From Chloroflexota bacterium (GTDB lineage: Bacteria > Chloroflexota > Dormibacteria > CF-121), in contig VBFF01000070.1 of NCBI GenBank assembly GCA_005889285.1, positions 1 through 8,496 of the forward strand: a stretch of DNA of 8,496 nt, in the 5' to 3' direction. A model generated the notes under the pieces. It was given only the letters and a program-made list of their open reading frames with translations, was not told the origin of the DNA and made no database searches. This document shows positions 1 to 5,828 of the stretch, piece by piece. The position numbers and the translations under genes are program-made. How positions within the stretch are numbered: the stretch's first letter is position 1; the number at the start of each line of letters is the position of its first letter.

Positions 1-5
1 AGGGG

Positions 6-404
6 CTAGCTGCTGGTGCGAGGCACCGTCAGCAACGGCGAGCCGATGAGGGCGTCCGCGGTCGCGCTATTGGTTGCCAGCGGAACATTGGCCACGTTGC
101 AAATCCGGAGCAGTGTCTGGATATCCGGGTCGTGAGGATGCTGTCCGAGCGGATCGACCATGAAGATCACCGCGTCGACGTCGCCTTCCACCACTCGGTT
201 GGCGATCTGGACATCGCCGCCGACCGGGCCTGATTCGAGACACTCGACCTCGAGCCCGACCTTGTCCATCAACAGTTTGCCGGTCGAGCTCGTGGCAACG
301 AGCTGGAACTCGGCCAGCCGGTCGCGATTGAACGCGGCGAAGGCAACGAGGTCGGCTTTCTTGCCGTCGTGGGCGATGACCGCCAGTCGAGATCTCTGTG
401 GCAC
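6..404 (-). CDS. mgsA: methylglyoxal synthase
   Basis: Cytosolic enzyme converting dihydroxyacetone phosphate to methylglyoxal plus phosphate, a bypass of lower glycolysis used when phosphate is short or sugar phosphates build up. The 132-residue product shows the whole family signature: HDGKK near the N-terminus (H12, D13), the phosphate-binding STG loop (39-42... T41-G42), GPVGGD with D64 matching the catalytic aspartate of the E. coli enzyme, VDPL with D84, and HPHDPD (H91, D92, D94). Length is slightly below the E. coli enzyme (about 150), with a short C-terminus and no visible allosteric extension. The start is GTG with no Shine-Dalgarno sequence; a TAGACT box lies 8 nt upstream, suggesting a leaderless or almost leaderless transcript. 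It is divergent from the HAD gene. Identification is secure; the exact start is less so. Confidence 0.95.
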   Translation of the reverse strand: MPQRSRLAVIAHDGKKADLVAFAAFNRDRLAEFQLVATSSTGKLLMDKVGLEVECLESGPVGGDVQIANRVVEGDVDAVIFMVDPLGQHPHDPDIQTLLRICNVANVPLATNSATADALIGSPLLTVPRTSS

Positions 405-412
405 GGGGGTGC

Positions 413-418
413 AGTCTA
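413..418 (-). promoter_or_regulatory. putative -10 box of mgsA
   Basis: On the minus strand the hexamer reads TAGACT (TANNNT) and ends 8 nt before the GTG start. A transcript initiated from it would begin at or 1-2 nt before the start codon. No good -35 is visible at 17 bp; the 11-bp direct repeats lie there instead. Inference from sequence only. Confidence 0.4.
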
Positions 419-428
419 CCGCGCTTTC

Positions 429-472
429 GTTAAACGCGGGTTAAAGACCCTCGAGTCGCGGTCGAGCTCTAC
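429..472. promoter_or_regulatory. 11-bp-periodic direct repeats in the mgsA/HAD divergent region
   Basis: GTTAAAC at 429-435 is repeated as GTTAAAG at 440-446, exactly 11 bp apart. TCGAG at 451-455 is repeated at 462-466, also 11 bp apart, and the second pair begins in register 11 bp after the first. The first pair covers the expected -35 position for mgsA. Direct repeats of one helical turn are typical of tandem sites for OmpR/PhoB-type response regulators; that assignment is inference. The block occupies most of the 85-nt gap between the two divergent start codons. Confidence 0.35.
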
Positions 473-489
473 CCTGCCACACTACGTTT

Positions 490-1170
490 GTGGCGGAAGG
501 GGCCCCGGCACTGCTCTTCGATCTCGACGGGACGCTGGTCGACAGCGTTTATCAACACGTCCTCGCCTGGCACGAAGTCCTGGGAGAGGCCGGCATGGAA
601 CTGTCCGTCTGGCGGATCCACCGGCGCATCGGGATGAGCGGCGGCCTCTTCGTCAATGCCCTGTTGCGGGAGACCGGCAAGCAGCTGAGTGCGGAAGAAG
701 CGGGCGCGCTTCGCGCCCGCCATACGGAGGCTTTCATCCGGCGATTGGGGGAGGTGCGTCCCTTGCCCGGTTCCCGCGAGTTGCTCGCGCGGCTCAACCG
801 ACAAAACGTGCCGTGGGCGATCGCGACGAGCGGCAACATGCGGACCGCGGGTCCCTCGATCGAGTTGCTCGGCGTCACGCCGAAGGTGGTGATCACCCGC
901 GACGACGTCGTGCACGCGAAGCCAGACCCCGACCTGTTCCTGGCGGCCGCCGCTCGTCTGGGTGTCGAGATCACCAGCTCGATCGTGTTCGGCGACAGTG
1001 TCTGGGACCTCCTGGCGGCGCAACGCGCGCGTGCATTGGGCGTGGGGCTGCTCTCAGGCGGCTACGGACGGGAGGAGTTGCAGCAGGCAGGCGCCTACCG
1101 CGTCTATGAGGATCCGCGTGACCTGTTGGTGCACCTCGACGAAGTCGGCGTACGAGAAGCAGCGAGCTGA
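490..1170 (+). CDS. HAD-superfamily phosphatase (phosphoglycolate phosphatase / beta-phosphoglucomutase-like)
   Basis: Soluble HAD hydrolase of 226 residues that probably dephosphorylates a small phosphorylated metabolite. Motif I is DLDGT (nucleophile D11, acid/base D13), followed by a helical cap (about 18-90, including the RRIGMSGG stretch) placed as in subfamily I HADs. Motif II is ATSGN (T113, S114), motif III is the lysine of AKPDPD (K144), and motif IV is GDSVWD (D169, D173). All catalytic residues are present. The GTG start at 490 places motif I at the usual distance from the N-terminus; no Shine-Dalgarno sequence precedes it. The gene leads an apparent operon with the MFS gene 11 nt downstream. 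Substrate is unknown: phosphoglycolate phosphatase, beta-phosphoglucomutase and sugar-phosphate phosphatase cannot be separated by eye. Confidence 0.9.
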   Translation: MAEGAPALLFDLDGTLVDSVYQHVLAWHEVLGEAGMELSVWRIHRRIGMSGGLFVNALLRETGKQLSAEEAGALRARHTEAFIRRLGEVRPLPGSRELLARLNRQNVPWAIATSGNMRTAGPSIELLGVTPKVVITRDDVVHAKPDPDLFLAAAARLGVEITSSIVFGDSVWDLLAAQRARALGVGLLSGGYGREELQQAGAYRVYEDPRDLLVHLDEVGVREAAS

Positions 1171-1176
1171 GGGGAG
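1171..1176 (+). promoter_or_regulatory. ribosome binding site deciding the TTG start of the MFS gene
   Basis: GGGGAG, 5 nt before TTG at 1182. It supports the TTG start over the in-frame ATG at 1239, which would cut into the first membrane helix. Confidence 0.6.
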
Positions 1177-1181
1177 AACCG

Positions 1182-2366
1182 TTGGCGGCGGCGGGGCGGG
1201 ACGTACCGCGACTTCTGTATCTCGGCCCCTTCGCCACCATGACCGATCGCTTCGCGGTGGCACCGCTGCTCATTCCGATCGCGGCGAGCTACCACGTATC
1301 CCTCGTCGCAGTCTCCGGGGTGGCGAGTCTCTACTACCTCGCCTATGGTCTGATGCCAACTCTCTACGGCGTAATGGCTGATCGATTCGGAAGAGTGCGT
1401 GTGATCCGCGTCGCCCTGGTTGGGACGGCCGTTGCCGACGCGCTCTCCGCACTGTCGCCCAACCTCACGGCCCTGCTCGTCGCCCGCTTCGTCACCGGCG
1501 GCATCGCCTGCGGCGTCTTTCCGACAACGTTGGTCTACCTGGCGGATCGCTTCCCCTTCAAAGTGCGGCAGCAGGCGATCGCCAACGTGCTGGTCTTCGT
1601 CGCGCTGGGGACGACGGCTGGGACCCTTGGCGCCGGACTTACCGCGCACGTGTTCAGCTGGCGCTTCTTCTTCCTGATCCCTGGCGCCATCGCGCTCGGG
1701 GTCGCGATCGGCCTTCGCGGGATGCCGGAGTCGCTGCTCGCGCGCTCGCGCCAGAATCCGCTCAAGCAGGTGGCCATGGTGTTGCGCCATGGCTGGGCCA
1801 TTCTCGTGCTGGCGCTCTCCGTGGTCAACGGCGCCGTCATGTTCGGGTTCGTCACCTACCTTGCGCCGGCGCTCGAGGCCAATGGCCAGAGCCCGGCCAT
1901 CGCCGGGGCCGTCGTCGCCAGCTACGGCGTATCCGTGCTCGTCTGCACGCGCGTGTTTGGCTACGTGGCACGGCGTACGCCGGCGGCGCTCATTCTGGCG
2001 GGTGGCGCCACCATGCTGCTCGTCGGCTACGCGATCGCCGGCGCGGCCCAGAGTGTTGTCACCATCCTCGCGGCTAGTCTTCTCGCCGGTGGTGCGTATG
2101 CCTTCATGCAGTCGACCTTCCAGACGTGGGCGACGGACGTCGTCCCCGAGGCTCGGGGCACGGCGACGGCGTTGTTCGCGACCGCGATTTTCACTGGCGC
2201 GGCGCTGGCGACCTCAGCCGTCGCCGGATTGGCCAGTGCCAACCGCTACTCGACGCTGTTCGTGATCGCGGCCCTCGTCACGCTGCCGGTACTGATCTTT
2301 GGCAGCCTGGCACGCTGGCGATACCAGGGATCCGACGCCATCGGTAGCCTCACTCCCGAATGTTGA
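1182..2366 (+). CDS. MFS transporter (DHA1-like drug/metabolite efflux)
   Basis: Inner-membrane major facilitator, 394 residues, a length expected for 12 helices. The TTG start is chosen because a good ribosome binding site precedes it and the first helix begins upstream of the next ATG (LLYLGPFATMTDRF). Loop 2-3 carries motif A as GVMADRFGR followed by basic residues; helix 5 carries a glycine-rich stretch (ALGTTAGTLGAGL) resembling the antiporter motif C, ahead of WRFFFLIPG. A second set of hydrophobic helices follows the central loop near residues 185-200 (RSRQNPLKQ). This pattern fits proton-coupled efflux of the DHA1 group; the substrate cannot be read. It lies 11 nt after the HAD gene and its end overlaps the dedA start by 7 nt, so the three genes are probably co-transcribed. 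No charged C-terminal domain is seen. Confidence 0.88.
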   Translation: MAAAGRDVPRLLYLGPFATMTDRFAVAPLLIPIAASYHVSLVAVSGVASLYYLAYGLMPTLYGVMADRFGRVRVIRVALVGTAVADALSALSPNLTALLVARFVTGGIACGVFPTTLVYLADRFPFKVRQQAIANVLVFVALGTTAGTLGAGLTAHVFSWRFFFLIPGAIALGVAIGLRGMPESLLARSRQNPLKQVAMVLRHGWAILVLALSVVNGAVMFGFVTYLAPALEANGQSPAIAGAVVASYGVSVLVCTRVFGYVARRTPAALILAGGATMLLVGYAIAGAAQSVVTILAASLLAGGAYAFMQSTFQTWATDVVPEARGTATALFATAIFTGAALATSAVAGLASANRYSTLFVIAALVTLPVLIFGSLARWRYQGSDAIGSLTPEC

Positions 2367-3010
2367 ACTTCCTGGCGCGCAACCTCGACAGCCTGCTCGC
2401 GACCTATGGCTATTTGGCGGTCTTCGTCTTCGTTGGCGTCGAGAGTATCGGCATTCCGGTTCCGGGAGAGACGATGCTGGTCACCGCCGCGATTTACGCG
2501 GGGACGACCGGGCGGCTCTCGATCTTCTGGGTGATCGTTGCCTCGGCGGCGGGCGCGATTGTGGGGGACAACATCGGCTACCTGATCGGCCGAACCGGCG
2601 GCTACCGGCTCGTGAAACGCTACGGACGCTACATCCGCCTGGAAGAGGATCGGCTTCGGCTTGGCCAGTACCTGTTTGACAAACACGGGTCCAAGGTGGT
2701 GTTCTTCGGGCGCTTCATCTCCGTGCTGCGCATCTTCGCGGCCTTCCTCGCCGGGGTCAACCACATGCACTGGCGCCGCTTCCTCTTCTTCAACGCGGCG
2801 GGCGGCATCATCTGGTCGACGCTCTACGGTGTGGCCGCCTACCTGCTCGGCCAGCAACTGCTGCGTCTTTCCGGGCCCATCGACCTGGCCCTTGCCGTCA
2901 TCGGGATCGCCGTGATCATCGCGGCGATCGTTTTCTTGCGGCGAAATGAGGCGCGGCTCCAGCGCGAAGCCGACGCGGCAATGACGCGACCGCCCGAACC
3001 GCCGAGCTAA
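2360..3010 (+). CDS. DedA/VTT-family membrane protein
   Basis: Integral membrane protein of the DedA (SNARE-associated/VTT) family, 216 residues. Members include undecaprenyl-phosphate and phospholipid flippases and proteins needed for proton-motive force and drug resistance. Visible signatures are ESIGIPVPGE (E28, E37) in the first re-entrant region, GDNIGYLIGR (D70) and GRFISVLR (R118, R124), where acidic and arginine residues are functionally important in E. coli homologues, then LAGVNHM, FNAAGGIIW and a final helix at about 174-195 followed by a charged tail. The ATG overlaps the end of the MFS gene (ATGTTGA), with no strong Shine-Dalgarno sequence, so translational coupling is likely. 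It converges with the MarR gene, sharing 4 nt. The lipid substrate is unknown. Confidence 0.92.
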   Translation: MLNFLARNLDSLLATYGYLAVFVFVGVESIGIPVPGETMLVTAAIYAGTTGRLSIFWVIVASAAGAIVGDNIGYLIGRTGGYRLVKRYGRYIRLEEDRLRLGQYLFDKHGSKVVFFGRFISVLRIFAAFLAGVNHMHWRRFLFFNAAGGIIWSTLYGVAAYLLGQQLLRLSGPIDLALAVIGIAVIIAAIVFLRRNEARLQREADAAMTRPPEPPS

Positions 3011-3450
3011 CGAGCCTGGCGGCGGTCGGTCTCGAACAGCTTGGCCAGCAATTGCAAGAGCTGTTTCTGTTCAGCGGGGGTCAAGCGTTCCAGGAACTGC
3101 GGGGGCTGGGCGAGCAGCGCCTCCAACGAGGCTCGAAGCCGCTCCCCCTCTGGCGTCAGGGCCAGCAGGCGAAAGCGCCGGTCCGAGGCATCCGCCCGGC
3201 GCTCGATCAGGCCGCGGGCCTCGAGTGAGTCGGCCAGGGCGGTGATGTTGGAGGGATCGTAGTGGAGCCGGCGGGCGAGCTCGCGCTGCGACTGCGGCGT
3301 GCCCAGTTCCCGGATCAGCTTGCCCTGCGACATGGAGAGGCTGCACTGGGCGACTCGGGCCGTGAAATCGTCGCGCAGACTAGCAAAGGCGTCGTCCCGG
3401 AGCAGCTTCCAGAGCGCCTTCGCCGGCTTGCCTTCAACTTTGATTGCCAC
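3007..3450 (-). CDS. MarR-family transcriptional regulator
   Basis: DNA-binding repressor of 147 residues. A winged helix-turn-helix is clear: helices around 53-79 (QRELARRLHYDPSNITALAD, LEARGLIERR) and a wing with the family DxxDRR signature (D87, D90, R91, R92) leading to LTPEGE. The flanking helices (about 10-48 and 100-142) would form the dimer interface. There is one cysteine, C36, not at the OhrR redox position, so thiol sensing is not indicated. The GTG start lacks a Shine-Dalgarno sequence but lies exactly 6 nt after a TATATT box, which fits a leaderless message. It diverges from the rhodanese-SDR pair across a 79-nt region containing a perfect palindrome over its own promoter, so it most likely represses itself and that pair. 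The ligand is unknown. Confidence 0.93.
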   Translation of the reverse strand: MAIKVEGKPAKALWKLLRDDAFASLRDDFTARVAQCSLSMSQGKLIRELGTPQSQRELARRLHYDPSNITALADSLEARGLIERRADASDRRFRLLALTPEGERLRASLEALLAQPPQFLERLTPAEQKQLLQLLAKLFETDRRQAR

Positions 3451-3456
3451 ATAGGG

Positions 3457-3462
3457 AATATA
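3457..3462 (-). promoter_or_regulatory. -10 box of the MarR gene (leaderless promoter)
   Basis: The minus strand reads TATATT, then six bases, then the GTG start, so the predicted +1 is the first base of the start codon. The hexamer expected as -35 (GAATAA at 3480-3485) is poor and lies inside the palindromic operator. Confidence 0.6.
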
Positions 3463-3468
3463 CCCGCC

Positions 3469-3506
3469 CGGTCATTGGTTTATTCATGTGAATCGTTCAA
3501 TGACCG
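3469..3506. promoter_or_regulatory. two-part palindromic operator, probable MarR binding site
   Basis: Outer arms CGGTCATTG (3469-3477) and CAATGACCG (3498-3506) are perfect inverted complements. Inner arms ATTCA (3482-3486) and TGAAT (3489-3493) share the same centre at 3487.5. The 4-nt spacers between outer and inner arms are not complementary. This 38-bp dyad sits in the MarR/rhodanese intergenic region and covers the -35 zone of the MarR promoter, as expected of an autoregulated MarR operator. The symmetry is directly seen; the identity of the binding protein is inferred. Confidence 0.75.
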
Positions 3507-3517
3507 CGACAAGCATT

Positions 3518-3522
3518 GGAGG
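3518..3522 (+). promoter_or_regulatory. ribosome binding site deciding the rhodanese start
   Basis: GGAGG, 7 nt before ATG at 3530. It favours that start over the in-frame GTG at 3488, which falls inside the palindromic operator. Confidence 0.7.
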
Positions 3523-3529
3523 CAGAGAC

Positions 3530-3901
3530 ATGGCGTTTGTTCCCTACTGGATGAATCCGGCTCGAGCGAAGGAAGCGATCGAGGCTGGCCAGGCGATCGT
3601 CCTGGACGTCACCTCGCAATTCATCGAGGGCGCCGTCCGGGGGAGGATTCCGGGAGCGGTTTGGGTGTCGCCCCGCGAGATCCTCAACCACAATCGGCAC
3701 GCCGCCGACGTGGTCAAGGAGCTGCCCGGCCTTTCCCGCGACAAGACCATCATTGCCTACTGCACCTGCCCTGACGAGGAAGCGAGCGTCAGGCTGACGC
3801 GCGTCCTGCGCGAGGAGGGGTACGACGCGTGGATGCTCGACGGCGGCTTGCCGGCGTGGCGCGCGGCGGGCTATCCGATGGAACTCAACCAGGCCGCGTA
3901 A
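3530..3901 (+). CDS. single-domain rhodanese-like protein
   Basis: A 123-residue cytosolic rhodanese-fold protein, a sulfur carrier or sulfurtransferase candidate. From the ATG at 3530 it has one domain: an early strand with LDV (25-27), GRIPGAVWVSP (38-48), AYCTCPDEEAS (76-86) carrying the predicted persulfide cysteine C78, and the closing WMLDGGLPAWRAAGYP (101-116). The active loop is C-T-C-P-D-E-E rather than the classical CxxGxR, with a second cysteine, C80. From memory, similar CxCP[DN]E loops occur in rhodanese domains fused to DedA/VTT proteins, and a dedA gene lies nearby. The SDR gene follows after 21 nt. An upstream start at 3488 would add 14 residues but overlaps the operator. Substrate and acceptor are unknown. 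Confidence 0.9.
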   Translation: MAFVPYWMNPARAKEAIEAGQAIVLDVTSQFIEGAVRGRIPGAVWVSPREILNHNRHAADVVKELPGLSRDKTIIAYCTCPDEEASVRLTRVLREEGYDAWMLDGGLPAWRAAGYPMELNQAA

Positions 3902-3909
3902 ACGGCAAC

Positions 3910-3917
3910 GGAGGAGG
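3910..3917 (+). promoter_or_regulatory. strong ribosome binding site of the SDR gene
   Basis: GGAGGAGG, 5 nt before ATG at 3923. It fits an internal operon gene translated independently of the rhodanese gene. Confidence 0.7.
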
Positions 3918-3922
3918 ATTTC

Positions 3923-4807
3923 ATGGCAAAGACGTGGCTAATCACAGGGAGCTCCCGCGGTTTCGGATGGGAGCTCGCCAAGGCTGTCCTCGAGGACGGC
4001 GACAACGTGGTGGCGACCGCGCGCCGGCCCGAGCAACTCGACGATCTCGTTCGGCGGCATGGTGACCGCGTCCGCACCTGCGCGCTCGATGTCACCGACC
4101 CGGAGGCGGCGCGCGCAGCCGTCAAGCTGGCGGTCGACGTGTTTGGCAGTCTCGATGTCGTCGTCAACAACGCCGGCTACGCCATCTTTGCGTCGATCGA
4201 AGACATGCCGGACGACGTCTTCCGCGCGCAGATCGAGGCGAACCTCTTCGGGGTTGTCAACGTCACGAAGGCGGCACTACCGGTGCTGCGCAAGCAGCGC
4301 TCGGGCCACTTCATCCAGTTCTCGTCCATCGGTGGACGCGTCGGCGGGACGCCAGGGCTGAGCGCCTACCAGACCGCGAAGTTCGCCGTCGAAGGCTTCT
4401 CGGAGGTCCTCAACAACGAAGTCAAACCGCTCGGCATCAACGTCACCATCATCGAGCCCGGCGCCTTCCGCACCGATTGGGGTGGCCCGACGGCGCGGAC
4501 CATGCCGGTCAGTCCGGACTACGACCTGTCCGTCGGTCGGATGATCCGCTCCCGAGACGCGACCGACGGCAGGCAAGCCGGGGACCCGGTCCGCGCTGCC
4601 GCATTGATCATCGGGATCGCCCGCCTCGACGAGCCACCGCTGCGCCTGCTGCTCGGCGCCGGTGCGCTCGAATCCGCCGAGACGGCCTCCAGGGCCCGTG
4701 CCGCGGAAGCCGAGGAGTGGTCCGCCGTGAGCCGGTCCGCCGACTTCGGGGCCGGTCCCCCGAGTCAGCCCATCCGCGTTCGATTGGCGGCGACCGTATC
4801 CGGCTGA
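3923..4807 (+). CDS. short-chain dehydrogenase/reductase (classical SDR)
   Basis: NAD(P)-dependent oxidoreductase of 294 residues with a Rossmann fold. The cofactor loop is TGSSRGFG (8-15), NNAG is at 82-85, the catalytic serine is in FSSIGG (S135), and the YxxxK pair is Y149/K153, followed by the PG of EPGAF. Basic residues R12 and R34/R35 favour NADPH. The start is well set by a strong ribosome binding site. The C-terminus is long for the classical group: the substrate-loop region and a tail from about residue 265 (AEEW, then a Pro/Arg-rich end) extend past the usual 250 residues, as in several oxidoreductases of this type. It is probably co-transcribed with the rhodanese gene under the divergent MarR regulator, which suggests a role in response to a reactive carbonyl or quinone; that is inference. 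The substrate is unknown. Confidence 0.92.
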   Translation: MAKTWLITGSSRGFGWELAKAVLEDGDNVVATARRPEQLDDLVRRHGDRVRTCALDVTDPEAARAAVKLAVDVFGSLDVVVNNAGYAIFASIEDMPDDVFRAQIEANLFGVVNVTKAALPVLRKQRSGHFIQFSSIGGRVGGTPGLSAYQTAKFAVEGFSEVLNNEVKPLGINVTIIEPGAFRTDWGGPTARTMPVSPDYDLSVGRMIRSRDATDGRQAGDPVRAAALIIGIARLDEPPLRLLLGAGALESAETASRARAAEAEEWSAVSRSADFGAGPPSQPIRVRLAATVSG

Positions 4808-4819
4808 AAGACGCCAAGC

Positions 4820-4825
4820 CATAAT
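4820..4825 (+). promoter_or_regulatory. -10 box of ku (leaderless promoter)
   Basis: CATAAT followed by six bases and then the ATG, so the predicted +1 coincides with the A of the start codon. No Shine-Dalgarno sequence is present in the 24-nt gap after the SDR gene. No recognisable -35 is seen at 17 bp. Confidence 0.55.
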
Positions 4826-4831
4826 CAACTT

Positions 4832-5731
4832 ATGGCGCGAGCGGTATGGTCGGGGACGATCAGCTTCGGGCTGGTCAGCGTCCCGGTGCGCCTTTACCCC
4901 GCCACTCGCCGGAAGGACGTCCGCTTCCACGAGATCGACCGGTCGAGTGGGCAGCGAGTCCGCCATCAGAAGGTGGTCGAGATGGCTGCCCCCACCCCGA
5001 CCCTCCCCCGCGATGGGGGAAGGGAGATTTCCGCGAGAAGGGAGGATGACGTTCAGCTCCCCCAGGGCCTCGCGCAGATGGGGAGGGAGGTACTGCAACC
5101 GCCGAGGGGCAGCGAGGCAATCCGACCAGTGCCGCAGCCAGTCGCTGCTTCCGATGTCGTTAAAGGGTTCGAGGTCGCCAGGGACCGGTACGTGACCGTC
5201 GATCGCGAGGAACTGGAAGAACTCGCTCCGGAGCGAACCCGAGCGATCGATGTCGAGCAGTTCGTCGACGCCTCCGCGGTCGACCCGATTTACTTCGACG
5301 TCAGCTATTACGCGGTGCCCGATCGAGGTTACGAGCGTGCCTATGGGCTGCTGGTCGACGCCATGCGCGAGACGCGCAAGGTCGCGATCTGTTGGTTTGT
5401 GCTGCGCCGCAAGCGTTACCTTGCCGCGTTGCGCCCGCAGGGCCGGCTGATGGTGCTGACCACGATGTTCCATGCCGACGAAATCCTGCCGACCGCTGGG
5501 CTGGAGCCCGCCAGGCCGGCGGATCTGCGGAAAAACGAACGCGAGATGGCGTCCCTCTTGATCAACACGCTGTCCGGCCCCTTCGAGCCCGAGCGGTACC
5601 CGGACGAGTACCGGCAGAAGTTGAACGCCCTCATTGAGGGGCGGGCCGCGTCAGCCCGCCCGGCGGGGATCGAGGTGCCGGCGGGAACCGGGGTGCAGGA
5701 CCTGATGTCGGCGCTGCGGGCCAGCGTGTAA
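4832..5731 (+). CDS. ku: Ku DNA-end-binding protein with an in-frame repeat insertion
   Basis: Homodimeric ring protein that binds double-strand DNA ends and recruits LigD in bacterial non-homologous end joining. The N-terminus (ARAVWSGTISFGLVSVPVRLY) and the blocks RKDVRFHEID, VVKGFEVARDRYV, RTIDVEQF-like RAIDVEQFVD (138-147), DPIYFDVSYY, KVAICWFVLR, RYLAALRP, LTTMFHADEI and the ending DLMSALRAS are typical. The product is 299 residues. Between VVE (48-50) and SDVVKG (107-112) lie about 55 residues (51-105) of low-complexity, Pro/Arg/Gly-rich sequence encoded by palindromic GC-rich repeat DNA; M. tuberculosis Ku has roughly a dozen residues here. The frame stays open and the downstream domain is intact, so function may survive. 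No ligD lies beside it. Transcription probably starts from its own leaderless promoter. Confidence 0.94.
   Translation: MARAVWSGTISFGLVSVPVRLYPATRRKDVRFHEIDRSSGQRVRHQKVVEMAAPTPTLPRDGGREISARREDDVQLPQGLAQMGREVLQPPRGSEAIRPVPQPVAASDVVKGFEVARDRYVTVDREELEELAPERTRAIDVEQFVDASAVDPIYFDVSYYAVPDRGYERAYGLLVDAMRETRKVAICWFVLRRKRYLAALRPQGRLMVLTTMFHADEILPTAGLEPARPADLRKNEREMASLLINTLSGPFEPERYPDEYRQKLNALIEGRAASARPAGIEVPAGTGVQDLMSALRASV
4982..5146. repeat. REP-like palindromic GC-rich element inserted in ku
   Basis: The block holds two hairpins, each with a one-base bulge. In the first, CCCTCCCCC (5001-5009) pairs with GGGGGAAGGG (5015-5024). In the second, CTCCCCCA (5057-5064) pairs with TGGGGAG (5079-5085). 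The start, GCCCCCACCCCGACC (4988-5002), resembles dispersed REP-type repeats common in GC-rich genomes and recurs with one mismatch at 8150-8164. The block is a multiple of three, with no stop in the ku frame. Limits are approximate, set by where Ku similarity stops and resumes; the true element could be shorter, with the rest a divergent linker. Confidence 0.6.
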
Positions 5732-5828
5732 GCGAAGGAGCGCCTGAGTCTCCGGCTATTCCGATCGGGCGACGAACGCCACCGAACCAGTGGGGAACTT
5801 TCAGGGCCATTCGACGTCGAAGAGATGG

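Noticed and set aside
15..27. GGTGC-GAG-GCACC hairpin near the end of mgsA
   Set aside because: Inside the coding region, short stem, no T-run on either strand; not a convincing terminator.
369..1109. Plus-strand frame of 246 codons overlapping the HAD gene
   Set aside because: Arg/Gly-rich shadow with no motifs, while the HAD frame has all four catalytic motifs.
1104..1790. Minus-strand open frame of 228 codons under the MFS gene
   Set aside because: Charged, low-complexity translation opposite a convincing MFS gene; a GC-codon shadow.
3488..3529. Upstream start for the rhodanese gene at 3488
   Set aside because: It lies at the centre of the palindromic operator and lacks a Shine-Dalgarno sequence, while ATG 3530 has GGAGG at 7 nt.
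4277..5473. Minus-strand open frame of 398 codons across the SDR and ku genes
   Set aside because: It is antisense to two clear protein families, has no recognisable domain, and includes a translation of the palindromic repeat (PSPIAGEGRGG-like) typical of spurious frames in GC-rich DNA.
5732..5828. Possible terminator or promoter in the gap after ku
   Set aside because: Only weak 4-bp complementarities (GGAG/CTCC) and no T-tract; no TANNNT box correctly spaced to either candidate lipoprotein start.
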